Part shown: piece after piece, positions 15,033 through 20,482 of the stretch
How positions within the stretch are numbered: position 1 is the first letter of the stretch
How the letters are laid out: every line of letters starts with the position of its first letter
Origin: a virus
Length of the DNA stretch: 20,482 nucleotides
Reading direction: 5' to 3' (one strand)
Virus record (IMG/VR): IMGVR_UViG_3300048554_000739
Location: 1-20,482 of that record
Program-made: the position numbers and the translations under genes
Notes under the pieces: model-generated
The model's database searches: none
What the model was told of the DNA's origin: nothing
The model's input: the letters and a program-made list of their open reading frames with translations, nothing else

Positions 15033-15614
15033 TTAATCACTATAAAAAATATGGTTATCATATACGGCACTAACCGTCATGGCGTTAGACCAATTAGGTT
15101 TGACATAATCAGCGTGATAGTAAACCGCGCCGTTTGTATTATCACCATTTTTTCCCAAAATAATTTCTCTAGATATATCCACTATATTATCAAAAGATTC
15201 CCAATCACTAATCCCATCAGACTTGCCGTCGCAGTACCAAGAAAACTGACACTTATTCTTAACAGGAACTTTTTTTCCTCGTTCTAACCACCACTTTGAA
15301 AGTCTAGCCTGATAAACAACTTCACAGACCGTATTCGGAAATTTATCACTGAACACTCTGTTCATTGTAACATGAGCAACAGCCCTTTGTCCAGACAAAT
15401 CTTCACCTCTTGCTTCGTGATATATGTTTTGAGCAAGACAGAAAACTTCTTCGGGGTCTGGTTGTTTTTGTTTTATCACAACCGGAGTGGCATAAACCAC
15501 TATTGGTTCTAGGACCAGAAAATCTGGGATTGGTTTAACAGACAGTACTGCGACTGTTGGAGTAAGAACCAAAACTAATGCAAATATCCAAGTTAAAATC
15601 TTTGGGAACACCAC
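15033..15614 (-). CDS. SleB-type cell-wall hydrolase with N-terminal membrane anchor/signal (putative endolysin)
   Basis: 193 aa starting at GTG 15614, with GGAG six bases upstream. Residues 7-26 (LTWIFALVLVLTPTVAVLSV) form a signal peptide or signal anchor with no obvious cleavage motif. The catalytic domain runs from about 55: CLAQNIYHEARGEDLSGQRA with the likely catalytic Glu in HEARGE (E67), then HVTMNRV, CQFSWYCDG, and GAVYYHADYVKPNW, all hallmarks of the cell-wall hydrolase SleB family (lytic transglycosylase/amidase type). A membrane-tethered hydrolase would reach the periplasm by the Sec route, as in SAR endolysins. A conserved hairpin lies 25 bases before the start. Function as the lysis enzyme is inferred. 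Confidence 0.88.
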   Translation of the reverse strand: MVFPKILTWIFALVLVLTPTVAVLSVKPIPDFLVLEPIVVYATPVVIKQKQPDPEEVFCLAQNIYHEARGEDLSGQRAVAHVTMNRVFSDKFPNTVCEVVYQARLSKWWLERGKKVPVKNKCQFSWYCDGKSDGISDWESFDNIVDISREIILGKNGDNTNGAVYYHADYVKPNWSNAMTVSAVYDNHIFYSD

Positions 15615-15638
15615 TGATTTCTCCTTTCTTTATATTAG

Positions 15639-15665
15639 TGGGCCCGTTGGGGTGGTGCCCATACC
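15639..15665 (-). promoter_or_regulatory. Conserved hairpin, copy 2, in the leader of the SleB-type gene
   Basis: Minus-strand GGTA then TGGGC (15661-15657) pairing with GCCCA (15643-15639), a one-base bulge, CC/GG, and loop ACC...CAAC. It begins 7 bases after the upstream stop and ends 25 bases before the GTG. Copy 1 (15912-15945) has the same layout with a U-A pair where this has C-G. Confidence 0.5.
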
Positions 15666-15671
15666 TCAGAA

Positions 15672-15884
15672 CTAATCAGAAACGTATGTGTTGATTTCTT
15701 TTGCCATATCAACGATTGTTTTGAATGAGGGGTATTCGGGCAAATTCGTTGGATACTCTGCCCCCTCCACCAACTCATAACGAGCCATCAACTCCGATGT
15801 TTTTGCGTGATACTCATCTACGAGAATTTCTCTTGCCTGTTGAAACATGTCGAACCTGAGTTCGTATGGATTTGATCTAGACAT
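15672..15884 (-). CDS. 70-aa conserved-looking small phage protein
   Basis: 70 aa. It starts MSRSNPYELRFDMFQQAREI, is helical and charged, then ends EYPSFKTIVDMAKEINTYVS. Small proteins of this look (YELR...A..IL...Y near the N-terminus, a Tyr/Pro-rich middle, and a final helix ending in Ile-Asn-x-Tyr-Val) are common in marine T4-like phages, but no function is known to me. AAGGAAAT about 9 bases before ATG 15884 supports expression. It sits between the tmRNA and the cell-wall hydrolase, with a conserved hairpin on each side. Confidence 0.75.
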   Translation of the reverse strand: MSRSNPYELRFDMFQQAREILVDEYHAKTSELMARYELVEGAEYPTNLPEYPSFKTIVDMAKEINTYVSD

Positions 15885-15911
15885 AATTTATTTCCTTGTG
15901 TGTTGTGTGTT

Positions 15912-15945
15912 TGGGTCCGTTGAATTATAAGGTGGAACCCATACC
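15912..15945 (-). promoter_or_regulatory. Conserved hairpin, copy 1, between tmRNA and the 70-aa gene
   Basis: Minus-strand GGTA then TGGGT (15941-15937) pairing with ACCCA (15916-15912), a one-base bulge, CC/GG, and loop starting ACC and ending CAAC. It lies 27 bases before the ATG at 15884 and just after the tmRNA coding piece. It could be a leader element, a processing or termination signal for the tmRNA, or both. Confidence 0.5.
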
Positions 15946-16065
15946 CCACTAGCCTTAGGCGGCTAGAGCATAAACGTCATCGTTTGCGTTTACTTTAGGT
16001 GGCGCTTTGCCAGTCAATCAGTCTCGGTTTATCCTATGCAATCGCAGTCGAACCTATTCACCCCC
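15946..16065 (-). ncRNA. tmRNA coding piece
   Basis: Starts GGGGGUGAAUAGGUUCGACU, the usual 5' tmRNA end (acceptor strand plus D-loop with GG and UUCGAC). A UGGC-AAAGC-GCCA stem lies upstream of the tag. The stop codon sits in the loop of a CUAGCC/GGCUAG hairpin (15966-15949), a common feature just after tmRNA tags. Confidence 0.85.
15955..15987 (-). CDS. tmRNA proteolysis tag: ANDDVYALAA
   Basis: Codons GCA AAC GAT GAC GTT TAT GCT CTA GCC GCC TAA. The resume codon is taken as GCA by analogy with the E. coli tag ANDENYALAA, with which 8 of 10 residues agree. The ending ALAA is the known ClpX recognition signal in E. coli. It is not an independent gene; it is read only after tmRNA enters a stalled ribosome. 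Confidence 0.85.
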   Translation of the reverse strand, partial: ANDDVYALAA

Positions 16066-16149
16066 ATCAGATGCACACTAGCTCCCGCTTCGTTCCGCCC
16101 TGACCAACGGTCTACGGCTGATCCCGCTAAGGTGGTTCTAATGTGCATT
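16066..16149 (-). ncRNA. Intervening segment of the pre-tmRNA
   Basis: 84 nt between CCA and the coding piece. AUGCACAUUAG at its start pairs with CUAGUGUGCAU near its end (11 bp, one G-U), stacking onto the acceptor stem and closing the permuted loop. An inner GACC-GUU-GGUC hairpin is also seen. It is expected to be removed by processing. Confidence 0.75.
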
Positions 16150-16211
16150 TGGTGGAGGTGGCGGGAATCGCACCCGCGTCCTACAATCTTTCAGTCCACT
16201 TCAACGACCGA
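16150..16211 (-). ncRNA. tmRNA acceptor piece
   Basis: About 62 nt. It starts with a small hairpin (CGGUC/GACUG), continues with the P2 strand GAUUGUAG, then the T-arm (stem GCGGG/CCCGC, 7-base loop UGCGAUU), acceptor strand CACCUCC, discriminator A and an encoded CCA ending at 16150. The T-loop has G where tRNA-like RNAs usually carry the second U (position 55). Confidence 0.85.
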
Positions 16212-16216
16212 TCAAG

Positions 16217-16224
16217 TATTTATA
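16217..16224 (-). promoter_or_regulatory. T4-type late promoter upstream of the tmRNA
   Basis: Exact TATAAATA on the minus strand. It lies in the gap after the exonuclease stop (16234), where no protein is coded, and a start near 16211 would give the expected 5' end of the acceptor piece. Confidence 0.65.
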
Positions 16225-16233
16225 ATAACATAC

Positions 16234-16908
16234 CTAGGCAGCAGATGTCAAGACCTCAGACTCGTATAAATCACGACATTCTAGTAAATAGTCCACATGA
16301 TCGTCCCGTTTTTGTACAAATAACTGGGGTTCATCGTCTTGGACACCGATAATTATGACACTTGTATCGATAGGAATTCCGGTTCTCTCCTCAAACATAA
16401 TTGCATAGGCAGCACACTGTGCAAAGTAGTTTTGGATATACTGTTCTTTCTTTGGTCTGCCGGAGGTTTTGAAGTCTATAATAGAGAGCCTGCCGTCAAA
16501 CTCAGCAATGCAGTCACACTGACCGGCGAGGCGGAGATGTTCACTGTATAGAAACTCTTCAACACAATGGATGTTGTCGATTCTATCAATGAGAGGTTTC
16601 ATTTTATTGAACATGTCAACTTCAACAAAGGATAGTTTGTCGAAAGTCAATTCTTCGTTGTTTACATAATCTTCGCAAACGGAGTGGATTTTTGTACCAC
16701 GAACAGAAGCCTGATTGCTGATTCTGTTTGCTTTTTCTGCACCGACACGTTTACGCCAAGCAACGATGCCTGGTTTACTCTTGTGTCCAAGAACGGTGGT
16801 GACAGAGGGAAATCTGACACCACCATCCGTCTTGTACATTCTCTTGCCTTCGTAGTTTTCCCTAATGAGTTTGGGGAGACTGTAAGACTTTTCTACATGA
16901 TGAAACAT
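16234..16908 (-). CDS. PD-(D/E)XK (RecB/Cas4-like) exonuclease
   Basis: 224 aa from ATG 16908. An in-frame TTG at 16932 would add 8 residues; neither has a clear ribosome binding site, but a TATAAGTA box at 16944-16951 would give a 30-base leader to 16908. The nuclease core, numbered from this ATG, is H75 (RGTKIHSVCE), D132 (LAGQCDCIAEFD), D145-F-K147 (LSIIDFKTSG) and the helix QNYFAQCAAYAIMF with the conserved Q and Y of RecB-type nucleases. FPSVTTVLGHKSKPGIVAWR near residue 33 also fits phage exonucleases of this family. Likely role: DNA end processing in recombination or host DNA breakdown. It lies 51 bases after PhoH, upstream of the tmRNA. Confidence 0.85.
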   Translation of the reverse strand: MFHHVEKSYSLPKLIRENYEGKRMYKTDGGVRFPSVTTVLGHKSKPGIVAWRKRVGAEKANRISNQASVRGTKIHSVCEDYVNNEELTFDKLSFVEVDMFNKMKPLIDRIDNIHCVEEFLYSEHLRLAGQCDCIAEFDGRLSIIDFKTSGRPKKEQYIQNYFAQCAAYAIMFEERTGIPIDTSVIIIGVQDDEPQLFVQKRDDHVDYLLECRDLYESEVLTSAA

Positions 16909-16959
16909 AAAACAATACCGTATAACTTTCAACTATCATACTATACTTATAACCAAATG

Positions 16960-17709
16960 TCAAGACATATCGTCTTCATATTTCATCCTCGCAAGCAAGT
17001 ATTCTCGTACAAGATCACTTCTAACAATGTCGTCGGTATCAAATTCAAATGTATGGAATGATGGCATATTTTCAGCAATCACCATAAATTTCTGCAAACC
17101 AGACATGTCTCCTCTCTTGTATAAGTCTGTTTGGCGGAAGTCGCCGCAGAAAACGATTTTGCTACCCACCCCGATTCTGGTCATGATAGAATTGAGTTCC
17201 ATGTCGTTCATGTTCTGACACTCATCTACAATGACAATCGCGTTATCCAATGTAAGTCCACGGACAAACGAGGTAATCATAAAGTCTAGATGTTTTTGTT
17301 CAACGAGACGTTGAAATGCTTGTTGTTTTGTGGGGAATAATTCTTCGCACATGGTCACATATGGAGCCATGTAAACTTCGGATTTGTCCTTTTCGTCACC
17401 AGGCAAGTGACCAATTTCTCTAGAGGGCACGGCAGATCGCACGATTATAACCTTCTTGTAAAAACCTCCTTTGTTTAATACTTCCTCTATCGCCTTGTAT
17501 AATGCAATAAAAGTTTTTCCTGTACCAGCACATCCATGTAGAACCATTGCAGTTCCACCAGATTGATACTGAGAAAAAAACTGACCCTGCGTTTCGGTCA
17601 TTGCATCGACTGTAATTAGATCATCGATTCGCATCTTCAAACTAGTATTAGGATTTCTCTGAGTTTCAGAATCTTGAATTAGTTGAAGATTTGATTTTCT
17701 TTTTGGCAT
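16960..17709 (-). CDS. phoH: PhoH-like P-loop ATPase
   Basis: 249 aa. Walker A GCAGTGKT at 59-66, preceded by TETQGQFFSQYQSG as in PhoH. Then RSAVPSREIGHLPGD near 91-105, VRGLTLDNAIVIVDECQN with Walker B (VDEC, 161-164), and GDFRQTDL at 189-196, the sensor region of PhoH/helicase-like folds. PhoH is very common in marine phages, where its role (RNA/DNA-related ATPase, suspected phosphate-stress link) is unsettled. The ATG is preceded by GGGAAAAC. It is the first gene after a 59-base gap from the sulfotransferase. Confidence 0.95.
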   Translation of the reverse strand: MPKRKSNLQLIQDSETQRNPNTSLKMRIDDLITVDAMTETQGQFFSQYQSGGTAMVLHGCAGTGKTFIALYKAIEEVLNKGGFYKKVIIVRSAVPSREIGHLPGDEKDKSEVYMAPYVTMCEELFPTKQQAFQRLVEQKHLDFMITSFVRGLTLDNAIVIVDECQNMNDMELNSIMTRIGVGSKIVFCGDFRQTDLYKRGDMSGLQKFMVIAENMPSFHTFEFDTDDIVRSDLVREYLLARMKYEDDMS

Positions 17710-17768
17710 AGTTGTTTTCCCGACTCTTAGTTAATTTAGGTTGCAAACAATACTATGTAATTTTCCTC

Positions 17769-18401
17769 CTATTTGTTTTCCCATCCACGTTCCTTTGTTA
17801 TATATTCAAAAAACTCATAATCGTCTCTATAAGTGTTTTTGACAATAGTCTCATCGACCTCTTTTATAATGTTGATTGGCCCCACATTTTCTTTGATTTC
17901 GCCGTATCTAGGGGGCGTTATCTTGTATTTATTCCAAAGATATGCTTGTACGTCCAAAACAACGTCATTTTCTTTCGACATCCAAAAGAATGTATATCTT
18001 TCTGGATATTCCACATAGAATCTGCGTTGGACTTCGATATTTTGCGGCAGAAAATGAACATCAACGTCAGATTTAAAAATGCTTTCATTGTGGTTGAAGT
18101 GATTTGGAATGTACCACGGAAACATTACTTCGGGTGTAATATCGGGACGGTATTTGGATCGGGAATCTCCTGTCCAATTGGATATATCCATATACCGATT
18201 TATGGCTGAAAGAAACCTTTCGTATGGGTCTCTAAACACTACAATCACTTCTTGCGCCTTATTCTGTTTAAATAATTCCACAGTATCTAAATGTGGCCAA
18301 GACTTAAAATTGTGTCTAAAACTTGTAGAAGCATTTTTTGGAATTTCTACTACTGCAAGTTTTTGTTTCTCATTCCACCAATACATCTCAGAATTCTGCA
18401 T
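17769..18401 (-). CDS. Sulfotransferase family protein
   Basis: 210 aa. IPKNASTSFR at 20-29 is the 5'-phosphosulfate (PAPS) binding loop, and VFRDPYERFLSAINRY at 55-70 is the 3'-phosphate binding segment; both are standard for carbohydrate sulfotransferases. It lacks a transmembrane segment, so it would act in the cytoplasm. The acceptor is unknown; sugar or lipid head groups are likely by family. Its start overlaps the 100-aa gene by 14 bases with no ribosome binding site visible, so translation is probably coupled. With the epimerase and carbamoyltransferase it suggests glycan modification. Confidence 0.85.
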   Translation of the reverse strand: MQNSEMYWWNEKQKLAVVEIPKNASTSFRHNFKSWPHLDTVELFKQNKAQEVIVVFRDPYERFLSAINRYMDISNWTGDSRSKYRPDITPEVMFPWYIPNHFNHNESIFKSDVDVHFLPQNIEVQRRFYVEYPERYTFFWMSKENDVVLDVQAYLWNKYKITPPRYGEIKENVGPINIIKEVDETIVKNTYRDDYEFFEYITKERGWENK

Positions 18402-18690
18402 ATAGAGTAGATAACGGCAACACCTCCACAGAATTGATAATTCTGAATATAGTCTTCTTGCAGATTTCCGATAAAATGGGACTGTCCAAACACATTTTCA
18501 TTTTGGATATGACAAACTCAGGCTCAATGGTTCTCAAATCCCTACGCACCCACTTTTTATCATCATCCATATCATCAGATAGATTCAAACAAGTCAAGAC
18601 AATAGTTATATCGTCTTCCGTGTAAAGATTAATTCTATATCCAGTAGGCTCTGAAGTTCTTTTCTTTGGAAACTTTACTACATTGTCCAT
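18388..18690 (-). CDS. 100-aa hypothetical protein
   Basis: 100 aa, unrecognised. The N-terminus is basic (MDNVVKFPKKRTSE), then come strands (YRINLYTEDDITIVLTCLNL), an acidic stretch (SDDMDDDKKW) and a cysteine-containing helical end (KMKMCLDSPILSEICKKTIF). The stop overlaps the start of the sulfotransferase. Upstream, an AATAAATA box (18725-18732) could be a weak late promoter. No function proposed. Confidence 0.65.
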   Translation of the reverse strand: MDNVVKFPKKRTSEPTGYRINLYTEDDITIVLTCLNLSDDMDDDKKWVRRDLRTIEPEFVISKMKMCLDSPILSEICKKTIFRIINSVEVLPLSTLYAEF

Positions 18691-18727
18691 TTTATACTAC
18701 ACTTGGTTCTACTTATTATATACTTAT

Positions 18728-20152
18728 TTATTTGAATACTTTGACATTATACTTTTTTTCAAACCTATTTGCATCATTTATATCATTTACAATAGGTTCG
18801 CCTTTGATATTAAGGCTTGTATTCAACAACATAGGACAACCAGTTTTGTGTTTCCAGTGAGTAAGTACCTCGTATAGACCGCTGTGTTGTCTCTGATTGA
18901 CCGTTTGGACTCTGCTGGTGCCATCTTTGTGTACTATGGCGGGATATTTCTCTGGGTCTTTGCATGTAACTATTTCTTGCATATATGGTGAAGAAAATCC
19001 ACGACTTACATTAAAACACTTGTGTGCATCCTCTTCCCTGATAACAGGTGCAAATGGTCTAAACTCTTGCCTCTTTTTGATCGCGTTGACCTTTGACTTC
19101 ATGAATTCGCCGCGAGGATCAGCAAGAAGACTCCGATTCCCCAAAGCACGAGGACCAAACTCAGCGCAACCGTTTGCAACTCCGACAATTCCATTTCTAT
19201 CAAGTTCCCCCAGAATTTCTTCACTTGGATATTCTCCCTCTATCTTATGTCCAAGGTAAGGTGTCTCAAACTCCACCCTTTGTTCTGTCCCCGCTAGAAC
19301 AGCACCCAGAGATGATCCCGCATCGCCTGGGTTTGGCATGATCCAATAATCATCAAAGAAAACTGGGATCAACCTGTTTGCAAGACAGTTTAATGCACAT
19401 CCTCCCATGAAAACCAATTTTTTTCTTTTGGTAAGGTTTCCTGCAAAGTACAACAGTGAAGCCAGTTCAGATTCATACATATGTTGTACTGATGCTGCAA
19501 CGTCAAAGTAGTCCTCCTCCTTGAGTTCTGGTTTCCACCACTTAACTCCGCGATGAAACTCTGTCTTATCGTCCACAAGTTTCATCAAGTCTTCCTTGAA
19601 TCGATGTTTGTCTCCATATGCAGCCATGCCCATAAGAATATATTCATCCTCATTGGCCTTCAATCCAATCCTATCAGTAAATGCAGAATAAAACAACCCC
19701 AAAGAGTTGGGATACCTCTTGGACCAAACCATAGTCTCATCACGCCATATAGACGTTGTTATCCACTCACCGATTGCATCGATAACAAGAGTGGCACAAT
19801 CCTCAAATGGTCTGGTGTAATATCCAGCAGCCATATGACTGCGATGGTGGTTCCCCCACTTCATCTTGCGAGGTTTATATCCGTGGTCGATGAGATATTT
19901 CTTTGGATTGGTCCAGATATTTTTTTGACCAGAGTAGATTCTTCTGGTTGCTTTTAGGAGTGGGTTCTCATACCAGTATACGACATCTGGTTCCCCATGT
20001 GACAAAGCATCCTCAATCAAAAACCCATTGAGATGTTTGTCGTTTTTGTATCTGGAGTATCTTTCTGCATGTCCTGCAAAAACTATCTGTCCATCTTTTA
20101 CAACAGATAGAGATGCATCATGATACCCAGCACTGACTCCCCAATTAATCAT
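18728..20152 (-). CDS. NodU/TobZ-type O-carbamoyltransferase
   Basis: 474 aa, shorter than TobZ. The N-terminal Kae1-like ATPase domain is clear: GVSAGYHDASLSVVKDGQIV at 5-24, HAERYSRYKND, metal-binding HHRSH at 102-106, LVIDAIGEW near 122-130, and later FMGGCALNCLANR. The C-terminal YrdC-like part carries the signature GCAEFGPRALGNRSLLADPR and ends with HKTGCPMLLNTSLNIKGEPI. Such enzymes use carbamoyl phosphate and ATP to add a carbamoyl group to a sugar or other hydroxyl. The ATG at 20152 lies in the stop of the 40-aa ORF (ATGATTAA overlap) without its own ribosome binding site, so it depends on that ORF for translation. The target (host glycan, phage DNA or other) is unknown. Confidence 0.9.
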   Translation of the reverse strand: MINWGVSAGYHDASLSVVKDGQIVFAGHAERYSRYKNDKHLNGFLIEDALSHGEPDVVYWYENPLLKATRRIYSGQKNIWTNPKKYLIDHGYKPRKMKWGNHHRSHMAAGYYTRPFEDCATLVIDAIGEWITTSIWRDETMVWSKRYPNSLGLFYSAFTDRIGLKANEDEYILMGMAAYGDKHRFKEDLMKLVDDKTEFHRGVKWWKPELKEEDYFDVAASVQHMYESELASLLYFAGNLTKRKKLVFMGGCALNCLANRLIPVFFDDYWIMPNPGDAGSSLGAVLAGTEQRVEFETPYLGHKIEGEYPSEEILGELDRNGIVGVANGCAEFGPRALGNRSLLADPRGEFMKSKVNAIKKRQEFRPFAPVIREEDAHKCFNVSRGFSSPYMQEIVTCKDPEKYPAIVHKDGTSRVQTVNQRQHSGLYEVLTHWKHKTGCPMLLNTSLNIKGEPIVNDINDANRFEKKYNVKVFK

Positions 20153-20267
20153 AGATGAACGGGTCGCGGTCTTTCATTTCTTTCAACCTTTTTCTAATCT
20201 TTCTTCGCATCTTCCAATCAACAATTTTCTGTTTGATTCTTCGGTAAAGCTTTTTGATTTTTGTCAT
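20145..20267 (-). CDS. 40-aa very basic small protein
   Basis: 40 aa: MTKIKKLYRRIKQKIVDWKM, then RRKIRKRLKEMKDRDPFIYD. About half the residues are Lys or Arg and the pattern is amphipathic-helical. AGGAG nine bases before the ATG is one of the strongest ribosome binding sites in the window. It overlaps the end of the upstream gene by 50 bases and the carbamoyltransferase start by 8 bases. It may be a nucleic-acid- or membrane-binding peptide, or mainly a coupling leader; no family is recognised. Confidence 0.65.
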   Translation of the reverse strand: MTKIKKLYRRIKQKIVDWKMRRKIRKRLKEMKDRDPFIYD

Positions 20268-20482
20268 ACCCGAGTTCTCCTAAAACTGTGTCTGATATAA
20301 ATTCGTTTTCTACTTCGCCTGGGTGCATAGTATCCCTAGCAAGATATTTCAAATCTCCCAAATAAGGCCTTCCAGCTGGATTGAGGTATTTCTCAGTAAT
20401 AAAGACATCATCAAAACAATAAAATTTGGAACCGTTTCTAGAACATACCGTTTCCAAAGCATCCATATTTTTTTGTTTGTTA
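20218..20482 (-). CDS. 3' part of a gene, possible SGNH/GDSL-type hydrolase end (partial)
   Basis: The frame is open from the window edge to a stop at 20218. An ATG at 20466 is in frame, but it has no ribosome binding site and the codons before it are open, so this is most likely the C-terminus of a larger gene. Readable are YCFDDVFITEKYLNPAGRPY and then RDTMHPGEVENEFISDTVL. The DTMHPG phrase resembles the Asp-x-x-His block at the end of SGNH/GDSL hydrolases. The last 15 residues are polar. The assignment is an inference from one motif. Confidence 0.5.
   Translation of the reverse strand, partial: NKQKNMDALETVCSRNGSKFYCFDDVFITEKYLNPAGRPYLGDLKYLARDTMHPGEVENEFISDTVLGELGYDKNQKALPKNQTENC

Larger units (their letters stand above)
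15946..16211 (-). ncRNA. ssrA: Circularly permuted two-piece tmRNA (ssrA) precursor
   Basis: Reading the minus strand, the order is acceptor piece (T-arm, CCA) - intervening segment - coding piece (5' acceptor strand, D-region, tag). This is the permuted order of two-piece tmRNAs. GGGGGUG (16065-16059) pairs with CACCUCC (16160-16154) over 7 bp, with G3:U70, the alanine identity pair, and A73 before CCA. A P2-like helix joins CUGCGAUU (coding piece) to GAUUGUAG (acceptor piece). The tag is ANDDVYALAA followed by UAA. With host SmpB and alanyl-tRNA synthetase such an RNA rescues stalled ribosomes and marks the truncated protein for ClpXP. I see no smpB here. The 3' end of the coding piece is approximate. 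The late box at 16217-16224 places transcription start near 16211. Confidence 0.88.

Noticed and set aside
15627-15634. TATAAAGA as a late promoter for the SleB-type gene
   Set aside because: A start 6 bases downstream would fall in the ribosome binding site, leaving no usable leader.
16150-16200. A tRNA gene, because of the T-arm and CCA
   Set aside because: No D-arm or anticodon arm lies upstream in tRNA order; the partner acceptor strand is 84 bases downstream, which fits a permuted tmRNA.
16036-16352. Plus-strand open frames across the tmRNA locus
   Set aside because: They are antisense to a well-supported RNA gene and the exonuclease end, and have no ribosome binding site or recognisable protein.
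18897-19957. Plus-strand open frames within the carbamoyltransferase region
   Set aside because: The minus-strand gene has complete family motifs over this stretch; the plus-strand frames show none.

Overview
This window reads as part of the genome of a marine T4-like myovirus. The diagnostic set is a T4-type baseplate and tail module (gp5, gp27, gp53, gp48, gp26 and gp19-family proteins), head-completion gp4, the replication/late-transcription trio gp32-gp59-gp33, PhoH, and TATAAATA late-promoter boxes. A circularly permuted (two-piece) tmRNA gene with a proteobacterial-type tag points to an alphaproteobacterial host. Marine cyanobacteria also carry two-piece tmRNA, so the host assignment is an inference.

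Layout. (1) Bases 1-6155, minus strand: an unrecognised Gly-rich structural protein (cut by the window edge), the gp5 spike with a 9-residue beta-helix repeat, hub gp27, wedge gp53 and tube cap gp48, all tightly packed. (2) Bases 6156-6199: a 44-bp divergent control region. (3) Bases 6200-10601, plus strand: gp4, a putative gp2-like DNA-end protector, a tail-tube-fold protein, gp26, a 57-aa ORF that looks joined to gp26 by a -1 frameshift, and a tape-measure/hub candidate. (4) Bases 10610-20482, minus strand: a radical SAM enzyme, then reading upstream gp32, a 63-aa ORF, gp59, gp33, an NAD-dependent sugar epimerase, a SleB-type cell-wall hydrolase, a 70-aa ORF, the tmRNA locus, a PD-(D/E)XK exonuclease, PhoH, a sulfotransferase, a 100-aa ORF, a NodU/TobZ-type carbamoyltransferase, a 40-aa basic ORF, and the 3' part of a possible SGNH-type hydrolase.

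How it fits together. Regions 1 and 3 build the tail and finish the head, and are expected to be late-transcribed. gp33 is the adaptor for that late transcription; gp32 and gp59 coat ssDNA and load the helicase. The epimerase, sulfotransferase and carbamoyltransferase look like auxiliary surface- or glycan-modifying functions.

The most notable element is the phage-borne two-piece tmRNA (ssrA) at about 15946-16211. It has an acceptor piece with T-arm and CCA end, an 84-nt intervening segment closed by an 11-bp stem, and a coding piece with the G3:U70 alanine identity pair. It encodes the tag ANDDVYALAA, and a perfect TATAAATA box sits just upstream. Other points worth checking are the candidate programmed frameshift before the tape-measure gene, a gp32 without zinc ligands, a terminator hairpin with a late-promoter-like box in its loop, and a pair of covarying hairpins in leaders downstream of the tmRNA.
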